This document shows, piece after piece, positions 51,324 to 58,126 of a stretch of DNA of 64,000 nt. The first letter of the stretch is position 1. Every line of letters begins with the position of its first letter. Source of the stretch: Azonexaceae bacterium s22. GTDB taxonomy: Bacteria; Pseudomonadota; Gammaproteobacteria; Burkholderiales; Rhodocyclaceae. The stretch spans positions 399,538 through 463,537 of the forward strand of contig WYCU01000002.1 of the NCBI GenBank assembly GCA_016617495.1, given 5' to 3'. The position numbers and the translations under genes were made by a program. The notes under the pieces are model-generated. The model saw only the letters and a list, made by a program, of their open reading frames with translations, did no database searches and was not told where the DNA came from.

Positions 51324-52283
51324 ATGCGTATCGGCATCGTGGTCGATTCGGCCTGCGACCTGCCACGGGCGTTTCTCGACGAGAACGACGTGCACGTCCT
51401 GCCGATCACCCTGCGCATTGGCGACCTGTTGATCGAGGACCGCCGTTACCCGGCGGAAACGCAAGCGTTTTACGCCCAACATCTGGACCGCAAAGATGAC
51501 AATTTCGCGGAATCCATTCCCTACACGGCAGAACAGATCGAAGCCCTGTTTCTCGAAAACCTGGTGCTCGATTACGACTATGTTTTCTGCCTGACGATCA
51601 CCGCCGCGCGCAGCCCCATCTACGAAAACGCGCAGTTTGCGGCGCGCTCGATTCTGTCCAAATATCGCGCAATCCGGCGCGAGGCCGGGTTGTCCGGCAG
51701 CTTCGGCATGACCGTGCTGTCCACACGCAGCCTGTTTACCGGGCAGGCCGTGCCGGTGGCCGAAGCGGTCCGCCTGATCCGCATGGGCGGCTTGCCCAGC
51801 GAAATCGGCGAGCGCCTGCTGGCGCTGATCGATCACACGCACACCTATCTGGTGCCGGCCGACCTGTACCACATCTACAAACGTGCCTCCCGCAAAGGCG
51901 ACACCAGTTTGCGCTGGTCCACGTACACCGTCGGCAACTGGCTGGACATCAAACCGCTGCTCCATCTCAACCGCGATGTGACGACCACCGTCGCCAAGGT
52001 GCGGGGCTTTGAAGCGGGCGTGTCGGCGCTGTTTGCCCGTGCCGAAGCCCAGATTGTCGCGGGGCTCGATGCCCCCAATATCTGTATCAGCTATGGCGGT
52101 CTGCCGCGCGATGTCGAAGGGCTGCCCGGCTACGCCCGGCTGGCCGATGTGGCCGAGGATCACGCCGTACAGATTCTGATTTCGCCGATGAGCAAGACGG
52201 CTGCTGTCAATGTCGGGCCCGGCGCGCTGTCGCTGGCCTTCGCCGCACGCAGCCATCGCTCCCATGAAGGAAGCACCCAATGA
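51324..52283 (+). CDS. DegV-family fatty-acid-binding protein
   Basis: This 319-residue protein starts MRIGIVVDSACDLP, the DegV signature, and has the second-domain motif YGGLP. DegV/FakB proteins bind single fatty acids. In Firmicutes FakB hands them to the kinase FakA, but no fakA is visible here. Position inside a beta-oxidation operon, with its stop overlapping the next start (ATGA), suggests binding or delivery of a fatty acid or acyl intermediate. That role is inferred. Confidence 0.87.
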   Translation: MRIGIVVDSACDLPRAFLDENDVHVLPITLRIGDLLIEDRRYPAETQAFYAQHLDRKDDNFAESIPYTAEQIEALFLENLVLDYDYVFCLTITAARSPIYENAQFAARSILSKYRAIRREAGLSGSFGMTVLSTRSLFTGQAVPVAEAVRLIRMGGLPSEIGERLLALIDHTHTYLVPADLYHIYKRASRKGDTSLRWSTYTVGNWLDIKPLLHLNRDVTTTVAKVRGFEAGVSALFARAEAQIVAGLDAPNICISYGGLPRDVEGLPGYARLADVAEDHAVQILISPMSKTAAVNVGPGALSLAFAARSHRSHEGSTQ

Positions 52284-54196
52284 ACATGAGTTTGCAACAC
52301 TGGCGCCTGCTCGTCGAAGCGGACGGCATCGCCGTCGCCACGCTGGACAAGGCCGGCGAATCAGCCAATTCGCTCTCTGCCGACGTCATGGACGAGTTTT
52401 CCCGCCTGCTCGATCAACTGGATCTCTATCCGCCCAAGGGGCTGATTATCCGTTCCGGCAAAGAAGCCGGCTTCATCGCCGGGGCCGACATCGGCGAGTT
52501 TTCACAACTCGATAGCCCGGAAAAAGGCCGCGCGCTGGTCGAACGGGGCTGGAACCTGTTCAATCGCCTCGCGGCCGTGCGCTACCCCACGCTGGCGCTG
52601 GTGCGCGGGCATTGCCTTGGCGGCGGCCTGGAACTGGCATTGGCTTGCCGGTATCTGCTGGCCGTCGATGAGCCGGGGACCAAAATGGGCTTGCCCGAAG
52701 TCATGCTCGGCATCTTTCCGGGCTGGGGCGGCATGCTGCGTTTGCCGCAGCGCATCGGACCAACCGCCGCGCTCGATCTGATGCTCACCGGCAAGACGCT
52801 GGATGCCCGCCGGGCCAAGAAGATGGGTCTGTCCGACGATTGCGTGCCGCCACGTGTCATGGAAGCGGCAGCGCGTCAGCTTGTGCTTTCCGGGCAGCCG
52901 CGGCGCGCCTTGCCGGTGATCCAGCGGCTGCTCAACGGGCCGCTCAAAGGCGTGGTCGCACGCGGCGCACGTAAGCAGGTGGCGCGCAAGGCCCGGCCGC
53001 AACACTATCCGGCGCCCTACGCAATCATCGACCTGTGGGCCAAACACAACGGCAATGCGCTGGCGGCGCCCGAGGTGATCGACCGCATCATCCATTCCGC
53101 CACGGCACGCAATCTGGTGCGTGTTTTCCACCTTCAGGAACGCCTCAAGGGCTTTGGCAAGACCTCCGATTTCAAGGCCCGGCGCGTGCATGTGATCGGC
53201 GCCGGGGTGATGGGTGGCGATATCGCCGCCTGGTGCGCGCTGCGCGGGATGACCGTGAGCTTGCAGGATCAGAACGTCGAGCGCATCGCGCCGGCCATCG
53301 CCCGCGCGGGCAAACTGTTCTCGCGGCGATTGCGCGACCCCTTGCGCGCCCGGGCGGCGTTCGACCGCCTGATTCCCGATCCGCAAGGCGAGGGCGTGGC
53401 ACATGCCGACGTGGTGATCGAGGCCATTTTCGAGAATGTCGAAGCCAAGCATGCCTTGTTCCGGCATGTCGAACCGCGCTTGAAACCCGGTGCCGTGCTG
53501 GCAACCAATACCTCCAGCCTACGGCTCGAAGACCTGTGCACGGTGCTGCAGCGGCCGGAACGCTTGGTCGGCATCCATTTCTTCAACCCGGTGGCCATGA
53601 TGCCGCTGGTCGAGGTGGTGGAGGCCAAAGGTGCGGACGCCGCTGCCGTGGCGGCGGCTTGCGCATTCGTTCGTCAAATCGACAAACTGCCGCTGCCGGT
53701 CAAGAGCGCCCCGGGCTTTCTGGTCAATGCCGTGCTTGCCCCCTACATGCTGGCCGCCATGCGCGCCGTAGACGACGGCCTTGCGCCGGAAACCGTCGAC
53801 GAAGCGATGTTGGCCTTCGGCATGCCGATGGGGCCGATCGAGCTTGCCGATACCGTCGGGCTGGACATCGCCATGGCGGCGGGCAAACAACTGGCGGACG
53901 GCGCCGACGCGCCGCGCTGCCTGGCAACGCGTATCGAACGCGGGCAATTGGGCAAGAAAAGCGGCCAGGGTTTCTATGACTGGTCGTCCGGCCGGGCCAA
54001 GAAAGGATCTGCCGGGCAGGTGCCGGCCGATTTGGCCGAGCGCCTGGTGGCACCGCTCATCGCCCGCACGCGGCGGCTGGTCGATACCGGCGTGGTCGGC
54101 GATGCCGATCTCGCCGATGCCGGCGTGATTTTCGGAACCGGCTTTGCGCCGTTCACTGGCGGACCGCTGAACTTCGCCAGTTCCACACACGAATAG
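52280..54196 (+). CDS. fadJ: Multifunctional enoyl-CoA hydratase/3-hydroxyacyl-CoA dehydrogenase, FadJ/FadB order
   Basis: This 638-residue enzyme has the hydratase domain first (GADIGEF and GHCLGGGLELALA, about 15-190) and the NAD-dependent dehydrogenase second (VHVIGAGVMGGDIA at about 305, IHFFNPVAMMPLVEVV and KSAPGFLVN), followed by the C-terminal dehydrogenase domain. It catalyses hydration and oxidation of enoyl-CoA. It is about 80-90 residues shorter than Escherichia coli FadB. The start overlaps degV. It is the opposite domain order to the enzyme at 58127. Confidence 0.93.
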   Translation: MNMSLQHWRLLVEADGIAVATLDKAGESANSLSADVMDEFSRLLDQLDLYPPKGLIIRSGKEAGFIAGADIGEFSQLDSPEKGRALVERGWNLFNRLAAVRYPTLALVRGHCLGGGLELALACRYLLAVDEPGTKMGLPEVMLGIFPGWGGMLRLPQRIGPTAALDLMLTGKTLDARRAKKMGLSDDCVPPRVMEAAARQLVLSGQPRRALPVIQRLLNGPLKGVVARGARKQVARKARPQHYPAPYAIIDLWAKHNGNALAAPEVIDRIIHSATARNLVRVFHLQERLKGFGKTSDFKARRVHVIGAGVMGGDIAAWCALRGMTVSLQDQNVERIAPAIARAGKLFSRRLRDPLRARAAFDRLIPDPQGEGVAHADVVIEAIFENVEAKHALFRHVEPRLKPGAVLATNTSSLRLEDLCTVLQRPERLVGIHFFNPVAMMPLVEVVEAKGADAAAVAAACAFVRQIDKLPLPVKSAPGFLVNAVLAPYMLAAMRAVDDGLAPETVDEAMLAFGMPMGPIELADTVGLDIAMAAGKQLADGADAPRCLATRIERGQLGKKSGQGFYDWSSGRAKKGSAGQVPADLAERLVAPLIARTRRLVDTGVVGDADLADAGVIFGTGFAPFTGGPLNFASSTHE

Positions 54197-54247
54197 TCTT
54201 TTTGTTGTTTATGCACAACAGCGGTGCAGGATTTTGTTCGTTTTTGC

Positions 54248-54277
54248 TTGTGTTCAAACGTTTGTTTGAGTTTTAAT
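54248..54277 (+). promoter_or_regulatory. Possible fadL promoter
   Basis: TTGTGT (54248-54253) and TTTAAT (54272-54277) are spaced 18 bp apart and the operator palindrome fills the spacer. The boxes are weak matches. Confidence 0.45.
54254..54269. promoter_or_regulatory. PsrA-type operator before fadL
   Basis: TCAAACGTTTGTTTGA is a perfect TCAAAC-N4-GTTTGA palindrome, 58 bp before the fadL start. It conforms to the published PsrA pattern of (G/C)AAAC-N2-4-GTTT(G/C). Confidence 0.75.
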
Positions 54278-54326
54278 TTTTTCGTAGCAAGTTGTATCAC
54301 CCATAAAGGAAAGAGGAGACAAATCA

Positions 54327-55613
54327 ATGCGTAAGCATACCAACCTGCGCCTGATCCCGGCGCTCATCACTGTGGCATTTTCGGGTGCCGCCAGCGCTTC
54401 CGGCTTCCAGCTCTGGGAGCAGAACGCCAGCGGTATCGGCAATGCCTATGCCGGTTCCGCCGCAGTGGCCGAAAACGCCAGTACCATCTATTTCAACCCG
54501 GCCGGCATGACCCAGCTGCAGTCTCGCGAAGTGTCGTTCGGTATCACCGGCGTCAAGACCAACTTCGAGTTCAACAACGACGGTTCGCGCGTGGGCTTTC
54601 TCGGCACCGCCGGCGACGGCGGCAATGGCGGCACCTGGGGCGCCATTCCCAACGCTTACCTGTCCTGGGAAGTGGCCAAGGATTGGTATCTGGGCTTGGG
54701 CCTCGGCGCGCCGTTCGGTCTGAAGACCGATTACGATACGCCGTGGAAGGGTGGGGCGCACTCCAACAGCTTCGAAATCAAGACGTACAACATCAACCCG
54801 TCGGCCGCGTGGCGTGCCAACGAGTGGCTGTCTCTGGGCGCCGGCTTCAGTTGGCAGAAGATCGAGGCCGATTACCAGAAGCAGACCGCCGTGCTCTCGC
54901 CGGTGCTCGCCGCTTCCAAGACCAAACTGGAGGCCGACGATACCGCCTGGAACTGGAACGTCGGCGCGCTGTTCACCGTCACCCCGAAAACGAAGGTCGG
55001 TGTGTCCTATCGCTCGACGACCAAATACACCCTCGACGGTTCGCTCACCACCTCCGGCCCCAGCGCGCTGATCAATGCCGCCACGTCGAGCAATGCCAAG
55101 GCCGATCTCAAACTGCCGGACACCTTCATCCTGAGTATCGCGCATAACCTGACCGACCAGTGGGAACTGCTCGGCGACATCTCCTGGACCGGCTGGGGCA
55201 GCGTGCCGTATGTCGACATCGTGCGTACTTCCGGGGCACAAAACGGCCGCGTGGCCCAAAAGCTGGATACGGCATTTGAAGACACCTGGCGTTTTGCCCT
55301 CGGTGCCAACTACAAGGTCAACGATGCCTGGAAGATCCGCATGGGTATCGCCTACGACCAGACCCCGGTGCCGAATGCCGAGCATCGTCTGACTTCGCTG
55401 CCCGATAACGACCGCACCTGGTTCAGCGGCGGCTTCCAGTGGAAGCCGAACAAGACCTCCGCACTCGATGTCGGTCTGGCCTATCTGTATGTCAAGGATG
55501 CCAACATCAACAACGGCCAGGCCCCGTCACCGACCTCCCCGGCCGGCCTGATCAAAGGCACCTACAACGACAGCGCCTGGATCATGGGCGCCCAGTATTC
55601 CTTGTCTTTCTGA
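54327..55613 (+). CDS. fadL: FadL/OmpP1-family outer-membrane fatty-acid channel
   Basis: This 428-residue barrel protein imports long-chain fatty acids or other hydrophobics. After the signal peptide (cleavage near ASASG) the mature N-terminus has the FadL hatch motif (GFQLWEQNASGIGNAYAGSAAVAENASTIYFNPAGM). The barrel ends QYSLSF with terminal Phe. GAGGAGA lies before the ATG. It is followed by a strong terminator, so it ends the first beta-oxidation unit, and it has its own operator-like palindrome. Confidence 0.94.
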   Translation: MRKHTNLRLIPALITVAFSGAASASGFQLWEQNASGIGNAYAGSAAVAENASTIYFNPAGMTQLQSREVSFGITGVKTNFEFNNDGSRVGFLGTAGDGGNGGTWGAIPNAYLSWEVAKDWYLGLGLGAPFGLKTDYDTPWKGGAHSNSFEIKTYNINPSAAWRANEWLSLGAGFSWQKIEADYQKQTAVLSPVLAASKTKLEADDTAWNWNVGALFTVTPKTKVGVSYRSTTKYTLDGSLTTSGPSALINAATSSNAKADLKLPDTFILSIAHNLTDQWELLGDISWTGWGSVPYVDIVRTSGAQNGRVAQKLDTAFEDTWRFALGANYKVNDAWKIRMGIAYDQTPVPNAEHRLTSLPDNDRTWFSGGFQWKPNKTSALDVGLAYLYVKDANINNGQAPSPTSPAGLIKGTYNDSAWIMGAQYSLSF

Positions 55614-55632
55614 GCGTCATCGTTCCTTTTTC

Positions 55633-55660
55633 AGCCCCGGTTCGTCCGGGGCTTTTTTTT
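55633..55660 (+). terminator. Rho-independent terminator of fadL
   Basis: AGCCCCGG (55633-55640) pairs with CCGGGGCT (55646-55653) around a 5-base loop, followed by eight T. Confidence 0.93.
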
Positions 55661-55662
55661 GA

Positions 55663-55696
55663 TTTTTGGCCTTAAAACAGCGTTGACCGCGACAAT
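55663..55696. repeat. Left 34-bp direct repeat of the island (contains dispersed-element copy o)
   Basis: The 34 bases match 58015-58048 with one mismatch (C at 55678 versus A at 58030). The inner part, 55682-55695, is a minus-strand copy of the dispersed element with GTCAAC in place of GTCGAC. The repeat begins 3 bp after the fadL terminator. Confidence 0.9.
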
Positions 55697-55808
55697 TGGT
55701 TTGGAAATTGGGTGTAAGCATATTGGTGATGCTCAAGTGGAAGTCAGTGGCTCTACACGGGTTTATCGCGCAGCGTCCCAGTAGCGAAGCCGCAACTCGA
55801 CCGTAGTG

Positions 55809-56387
55809 TTAGACCGCAGGTGGCCTACCTGCCCATACGTGCAAAGCATGAGGAATCTCCTTTTCATTGTAGCCAGCTAAGCGAAAGACTTCGGCTACCA
55901 AATTCTCTGCTGTTTGAAGCGCCCACATGGCATGGTCAGCACAAAGCGAATCGTAGTCACTTGTGTCCGCCAAACCATGAATAGTGATACCGGCAAATTC
56001 GACGCTTTCGTGAGAACTTGTGAAATGAACAATTGAGTTGCGCAGCAGCTTTAACTTTGTGAATTCGCCTCCGGCACCAGCCTCCAGGTCTAGTGGCGCA
56101 GACAAGTACCGCGAAGGCCACCGCTCCAACTTTCGTTGGATGGAAGCACGGGAATTTAAATCTTTTAACAACGACTTGCGTTCTTCAGGGTCCCCTCGAT
56201 CTTCAACGCGAACCCGAAACCAGAGGTTCAAAAATACCTCGCTCACGGTGACTGCCGTGACTACCGCGAGGGCAGCCGCCTGGCGCGCCAACTCAGCACT
56301 CGGCGCTTGTTTGGCGTTTTGTGTGAGAAGGCGAAGGGAGATGAAATATTCCCAAACGATTCTATTGGGAGAAGAAAATGTAGGCAT
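55809..56387 (-). CDS. Unknown protein with HEPN-like RxxxxH motif
   Basis: This 192-residue, mainly helical protein carries RNSIVH (Arg116-x4-His121), the spacing and context (LLRNSIVHF) of the catalytic motif of HEPN ribonucleases and HEPN toxins. The N-terminus has a helical stretch (AELARQAAALAVVTAVTVSEVF). No partner nucleotidyltransferase is next to it. A HEPN identity rests on this motif and predicted helicity only. It lies 130 bp downstream of the PIN toxin gene, with an inverted repeat between. Confidence 0.6.
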   Translation of the reverse strand: MPTFSSPNRIVWEYFISLRLLTQNAKQAPSAELARQAAALAVVTAVTVSEVFLNLWFRVRVEDRGDPEERKSLLKDLNSRASIQRKLERWPSRYLSAPLDLEAGAGGEFTKLKLLRNSIVHFTSSHESVEFAGITIHGLADTSDYDSLCADHAMWALQTAENLVAEVFRLAGYNEKEIPHALHVWAGRPPAV

Positions 56388-56444
56388 CGCGGACTAGCGT
56401 TGTAGCTGAAGGCCCACCGTGCTTGCAGGTGGTCCAGAATATAT

Positions 56445-56490
56445 GGGACAGAGCACGGTTTTTTACAAAGTGACAACCATGCTCTGTCCC
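56445..56490. repeat. Inverted repeat with GGGACAGAGCA arms
   Basis: Fifteen-base arms, 56445-56459 and 56476-56490, match with one mismatch around a 16-base loop. GGGACAGAGCA hairpins of this kind are, from memory, a recurring intergenic repeat in proteobacteria often linked to REP-type Y1 transposases. No such transposase is here. Confidence 0.75.
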
Positions 56491-56517
56491 CTGTTTTGCC
56501 ATAGAGGCTGGCTACCG

Positions 56518-57090
56518 TCAGAATGCAAGTTTGAACTTTTCAAGCTTGCTGACACTTTGAGGTAGTTGCTGCTTCAACAGGGTTGCTAGTAGTTCATCCT
56601 GGGTTTTTGGTGGGTTTTTGAGTGATGCTCGCATATCTCTCACCGCCTCGATGCAAGCGCCGGCATCCAGATCTAAAAGTTCTGCAATGAAGTCGTCAGG
56701 ATGTATCGCTTTAACCCGATATTCCGCCAATACCGCATCTGGAAAGTCTTTGAGATTGAATGTGACGATCAACTCGGCCCCACATTTCATTGCCGCAGCA
56801 AGAACATGTCGATCATCCTTGTCCGGCATACCACCGATACAGGGAATCAGATGTTCATACCCTTCTACCAAGCAGTCATGAATGTTTGAATCGATTAGGT
56901 CAGCCGTTCGCTTGATCCTTTCAGGAGACAAATCAGGTCGATTGGCGAGTAAATTTCTTACCCACTCCTCCCTTATCTGCGCACTCCAGCGCGCCCGAAA
57001 CAGCCTTTTTGCTGCAAGGCGGAGCAGCAAGTCTCTCAAGGGTGCTGGGTAAAAAACGTTTGCATCATAGACAACCGTAAATTGGCTCAT
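56518..57090 (-). CDS. PIN-domain toxin
   Basis: This 190-residue protein is a predicted PIN ribonuclease. The acidic metal ligands are visible: Asp9 (VVYDANVF), Glu41/42, Asp90-Asp93 (MPDKDDRHVLAAA) and the TFNLKDFP motif near 110. The ATG at 57090 overlaps the last base of the antitoxin stop (TGATG). A TTG one codon upstream is less likely. The C-terminal 50 residues are Lys/Gln/Leu-rich beyond the PIN fold. Target RNA is unknown. Confidence 0.87.
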   Translation of the reverse strand: MSQFTVVYDANVFYPAPLRDLLLRLAAKRLFRARWSAQIREEWVRNLLANRPDLSPERIKRTADLIDSNIHDCLVEGYEHLIPCIGGMPDKDDRHVLAAAMKCGAELIVTFNLKDFPDAVLAEYRVKAIHPDDFIAELLDLDAGACIEAVRDMRASLKNPPKTQDELLATLLKQQLPQSVSKLEKFKLAF

Positions 57091-57554
57091 CAATATCCCA
57101 TATCTAATTCCTGGGCTTCTGCAGCTAGTTGATCCAGAACAGCGTTGCGTGCCCGCTCCTCTTGTTCCTTGAACTTGAGGAGGTCGTTGTATCGGATGCG
57201 CCGATGGCTGCCCACTTTTCGATGCTCGATTTTCTTTTCATCGAGCAACTTGACCAAATACGGTCTGGATACCATGAGGATGTCTGCGGCTTGCTGGGTC
57301 GTTAGCTCAGCATGAACAGGTACAACCTGCACGGCATTGCCTTGAGAAATGTTTACCAAGATATCCATGAGCATTTGAATGGCCGAGGCAGGCATATGTA
57401 CTCGCTGCTCACTGTGTCCCATGCAGACGGTGATTTCTTGGGTTTCTTCCGGCGTGGTCATAACCATCGACAACTCACGGCTACCCTCTTTGGCCAGGGC
57501 AATTTCTTGCTCGGTCGGTAGGTTGGGAAGCCCTTGTTGTACTGGTGCGTTCAT
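57090..57554 (-). CDS. Excisionase-type HTH antitoxin
   Basis: This 154-residue protein has an N-terminal region of unknown fold and a C-terminal excisionase/MerR-like helix-turn-helix (about 83-130: LTTQQAADILMVSRPYLVKLLDEK and GSHRRIRYNDLLKF), as in DNA-binding antitoxins of PIN pairs. It precedes and overlaps the toxin gene. It would neutralise the toxin and repress the operon. Its leader contains a 9-bp tandem repeat. Confidence 0.87.
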   Translation of the reverse strand: MNAPVQQGLPNLPTEQEIALAKEGSRELSMVMTTPEETQEITVCMGHSEQRVHMPASAIQMLMDILVNISQGNAVQVVPVHAELTTQQAADILMVSRPYLVKLLDEKKIEHRKVGSHRRIRYNDLLKFKEQEERARNAVLDQLAAEAQELDMGY

Positions 57555-57572
57555 TGTGTTTTCCTAGTCTGT

Positions 57573-57635
57573 GCTGTGTTTGCTGTGTTTGCTGTGTTTG
57601 CTGTGTTTGCTGTGTTTGCTGTGTTTGCTGTGTTC
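57573..57635. repeat. Tandem 9-bp repeat, seven units
   Basis: The unit GCTGTGTTT occurs six times perfectly from 57573 to 57626 and a seventh time as GCTGTGTTC to 57635. It lies 18 bp upstream of the antitoxin start on the minus strand and would be transcribed in the leader as AAACACAGC units. Confidence 0.97.
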
Positions 57636-57688
57636 GTCGGGTCTTCGGGTTTTATGGGTTTGCTTAGCTAGCACGCGGTACAGGTGTA

Positions 57689-57717
57689 ACTATAGTTTAT
57701 GTATTCTTTAATCGCAA
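57689..57717 (-). promoter_or_regulatory. Promoter of the toxin-antitoxin operon
   Basis: On the minus strand TTGCGA (57717-57712) and TATAGT (57694-57689) are spaced by 17 bp. Transcription would start near 57682 and give a leader of about 130 bases that contains the whole tandem repeat. Confidence 0.75.
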
Positions 57718-57898
57718 TAAACGAAACAAAAGAAATATACGAAACGTGAGTATCGGGTCCCATGAAAGAAAGTGGCTGATCTCTTTCAAAGGACCTGATG
57801 CTTCCAAAGTTTGCTTTCTTACCTTCGCAATGTGGCGTTTACATAACCTCACGCTAAGTCCCTGATTATGTCGGTGCTAGCAACTACCCATCTCCAGG

Positions 57899-58016
57899 CT
57901 AACTGGTAGAACTAATAGGTTTCGCACCGCCATCTAAGCCGCTGCGCATCGCCCGGCAAGCCTCTTGAATCATGGCCTTGGCCGGTATCTGCCTGCCGTC
58001 TAGCCGGCACTCAATT
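57899..58016 (-). pseudogene. Possible C-terminal gene remnant
   Basis: On the minus strand an open segment reads ECRLDGRQIPAKAMIQEACRA and continues to a TAG at 57901-57899, with protein-like composition but no start of its own. It could be the tail of a gene cut off when the island formed. The rest of the 570-bp gap 57555-58126 holds only the tandem repeat, two promoters, an operator and the right direct repeat. Confidence 0.25.
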
Positions 58017-58048
58017 TTTGGCCTTAAAAAAGCGTTGACCGCGACAAT
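58015..58048. repeat. Right 34-bp direct repeat of the island (contains dispersed-element copy p)
   Basis: This copy matches 55663-55696 at 33 of 34 bases. Its inner part, 58034-58047, is a minus-strand dispersed element with GTCAAC. Read on the plus strand this gives TTGACC, the apparent -35 box of fadN. Confidence 0.9.
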
Positions 58049-58062
58049 CTTCCGTCTATAAT
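58035..58062 (+). promoter_or_regulatory. fadN promoter, -35 supplied by the repeat
   Basis: TTGACC (58035-58040) and a consensus TATAAT (58057-58062) are spaced by 16 bp. The -35 box lies wholly inside the dispersed element. The operator palindrome starts at the next base. Confidence 0.8.
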
Positions 58063-58078
58063 TCAAACGTTCGTTTTA
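58063..58078. promoter_or_regulatory. PsrA-type operator before fadN
   Basis: TCAAACGTTCGTTTTA matches TCAAAC-N4-GTTTGA with one mismatch and abuts the -10 box, the same layout as at the regulator gene. It would cover the transcription start. Confidence 0.72.
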
Positions 58079-58126
58079 CAAACAAAACGTGATCAAACGT
58101 CATCACAAAGACCAAAGGAGACTAGC

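Larger units (their letters stand above)
55697..58014. mobile_element. Inserted island with HEPN-like and PIN toxin-antitoxin genes
   Basis: The 2.3-kb segment between the two 34-bp direct repeats is visibly richer in A+T than its surroundings, has different codon use, reads entirely on the minus strand and splits the beta-oxidation locus between fadL and fadN. It contains no complete integrase or transposase that I can see. Transfer or recombination between repeats is inferred from composition and flanks. Confidence 0.65.

Noticed and set aside
52051-52075. Further copy of the dispersed element in degV
   Set aside because: Only TTGTCGCGG matches and the GTCGAC half is absent. The peptide QIVAGLD is ordinary for the family, so it is treated as chance.
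57091-57093. TTG as the PIN toxin start
   Set aside because: The ATG at 57090 gives the usual VVYDAN-type PIN N-terminus and overlaps the antitoxin stop as TGATG. The TTG adds only one residue.
57573-57635. CRISPR array
   Set aside because: The units are 9 bp and directly adjacent, with no spacers and no cas genes. It is a simple tandem repeat.
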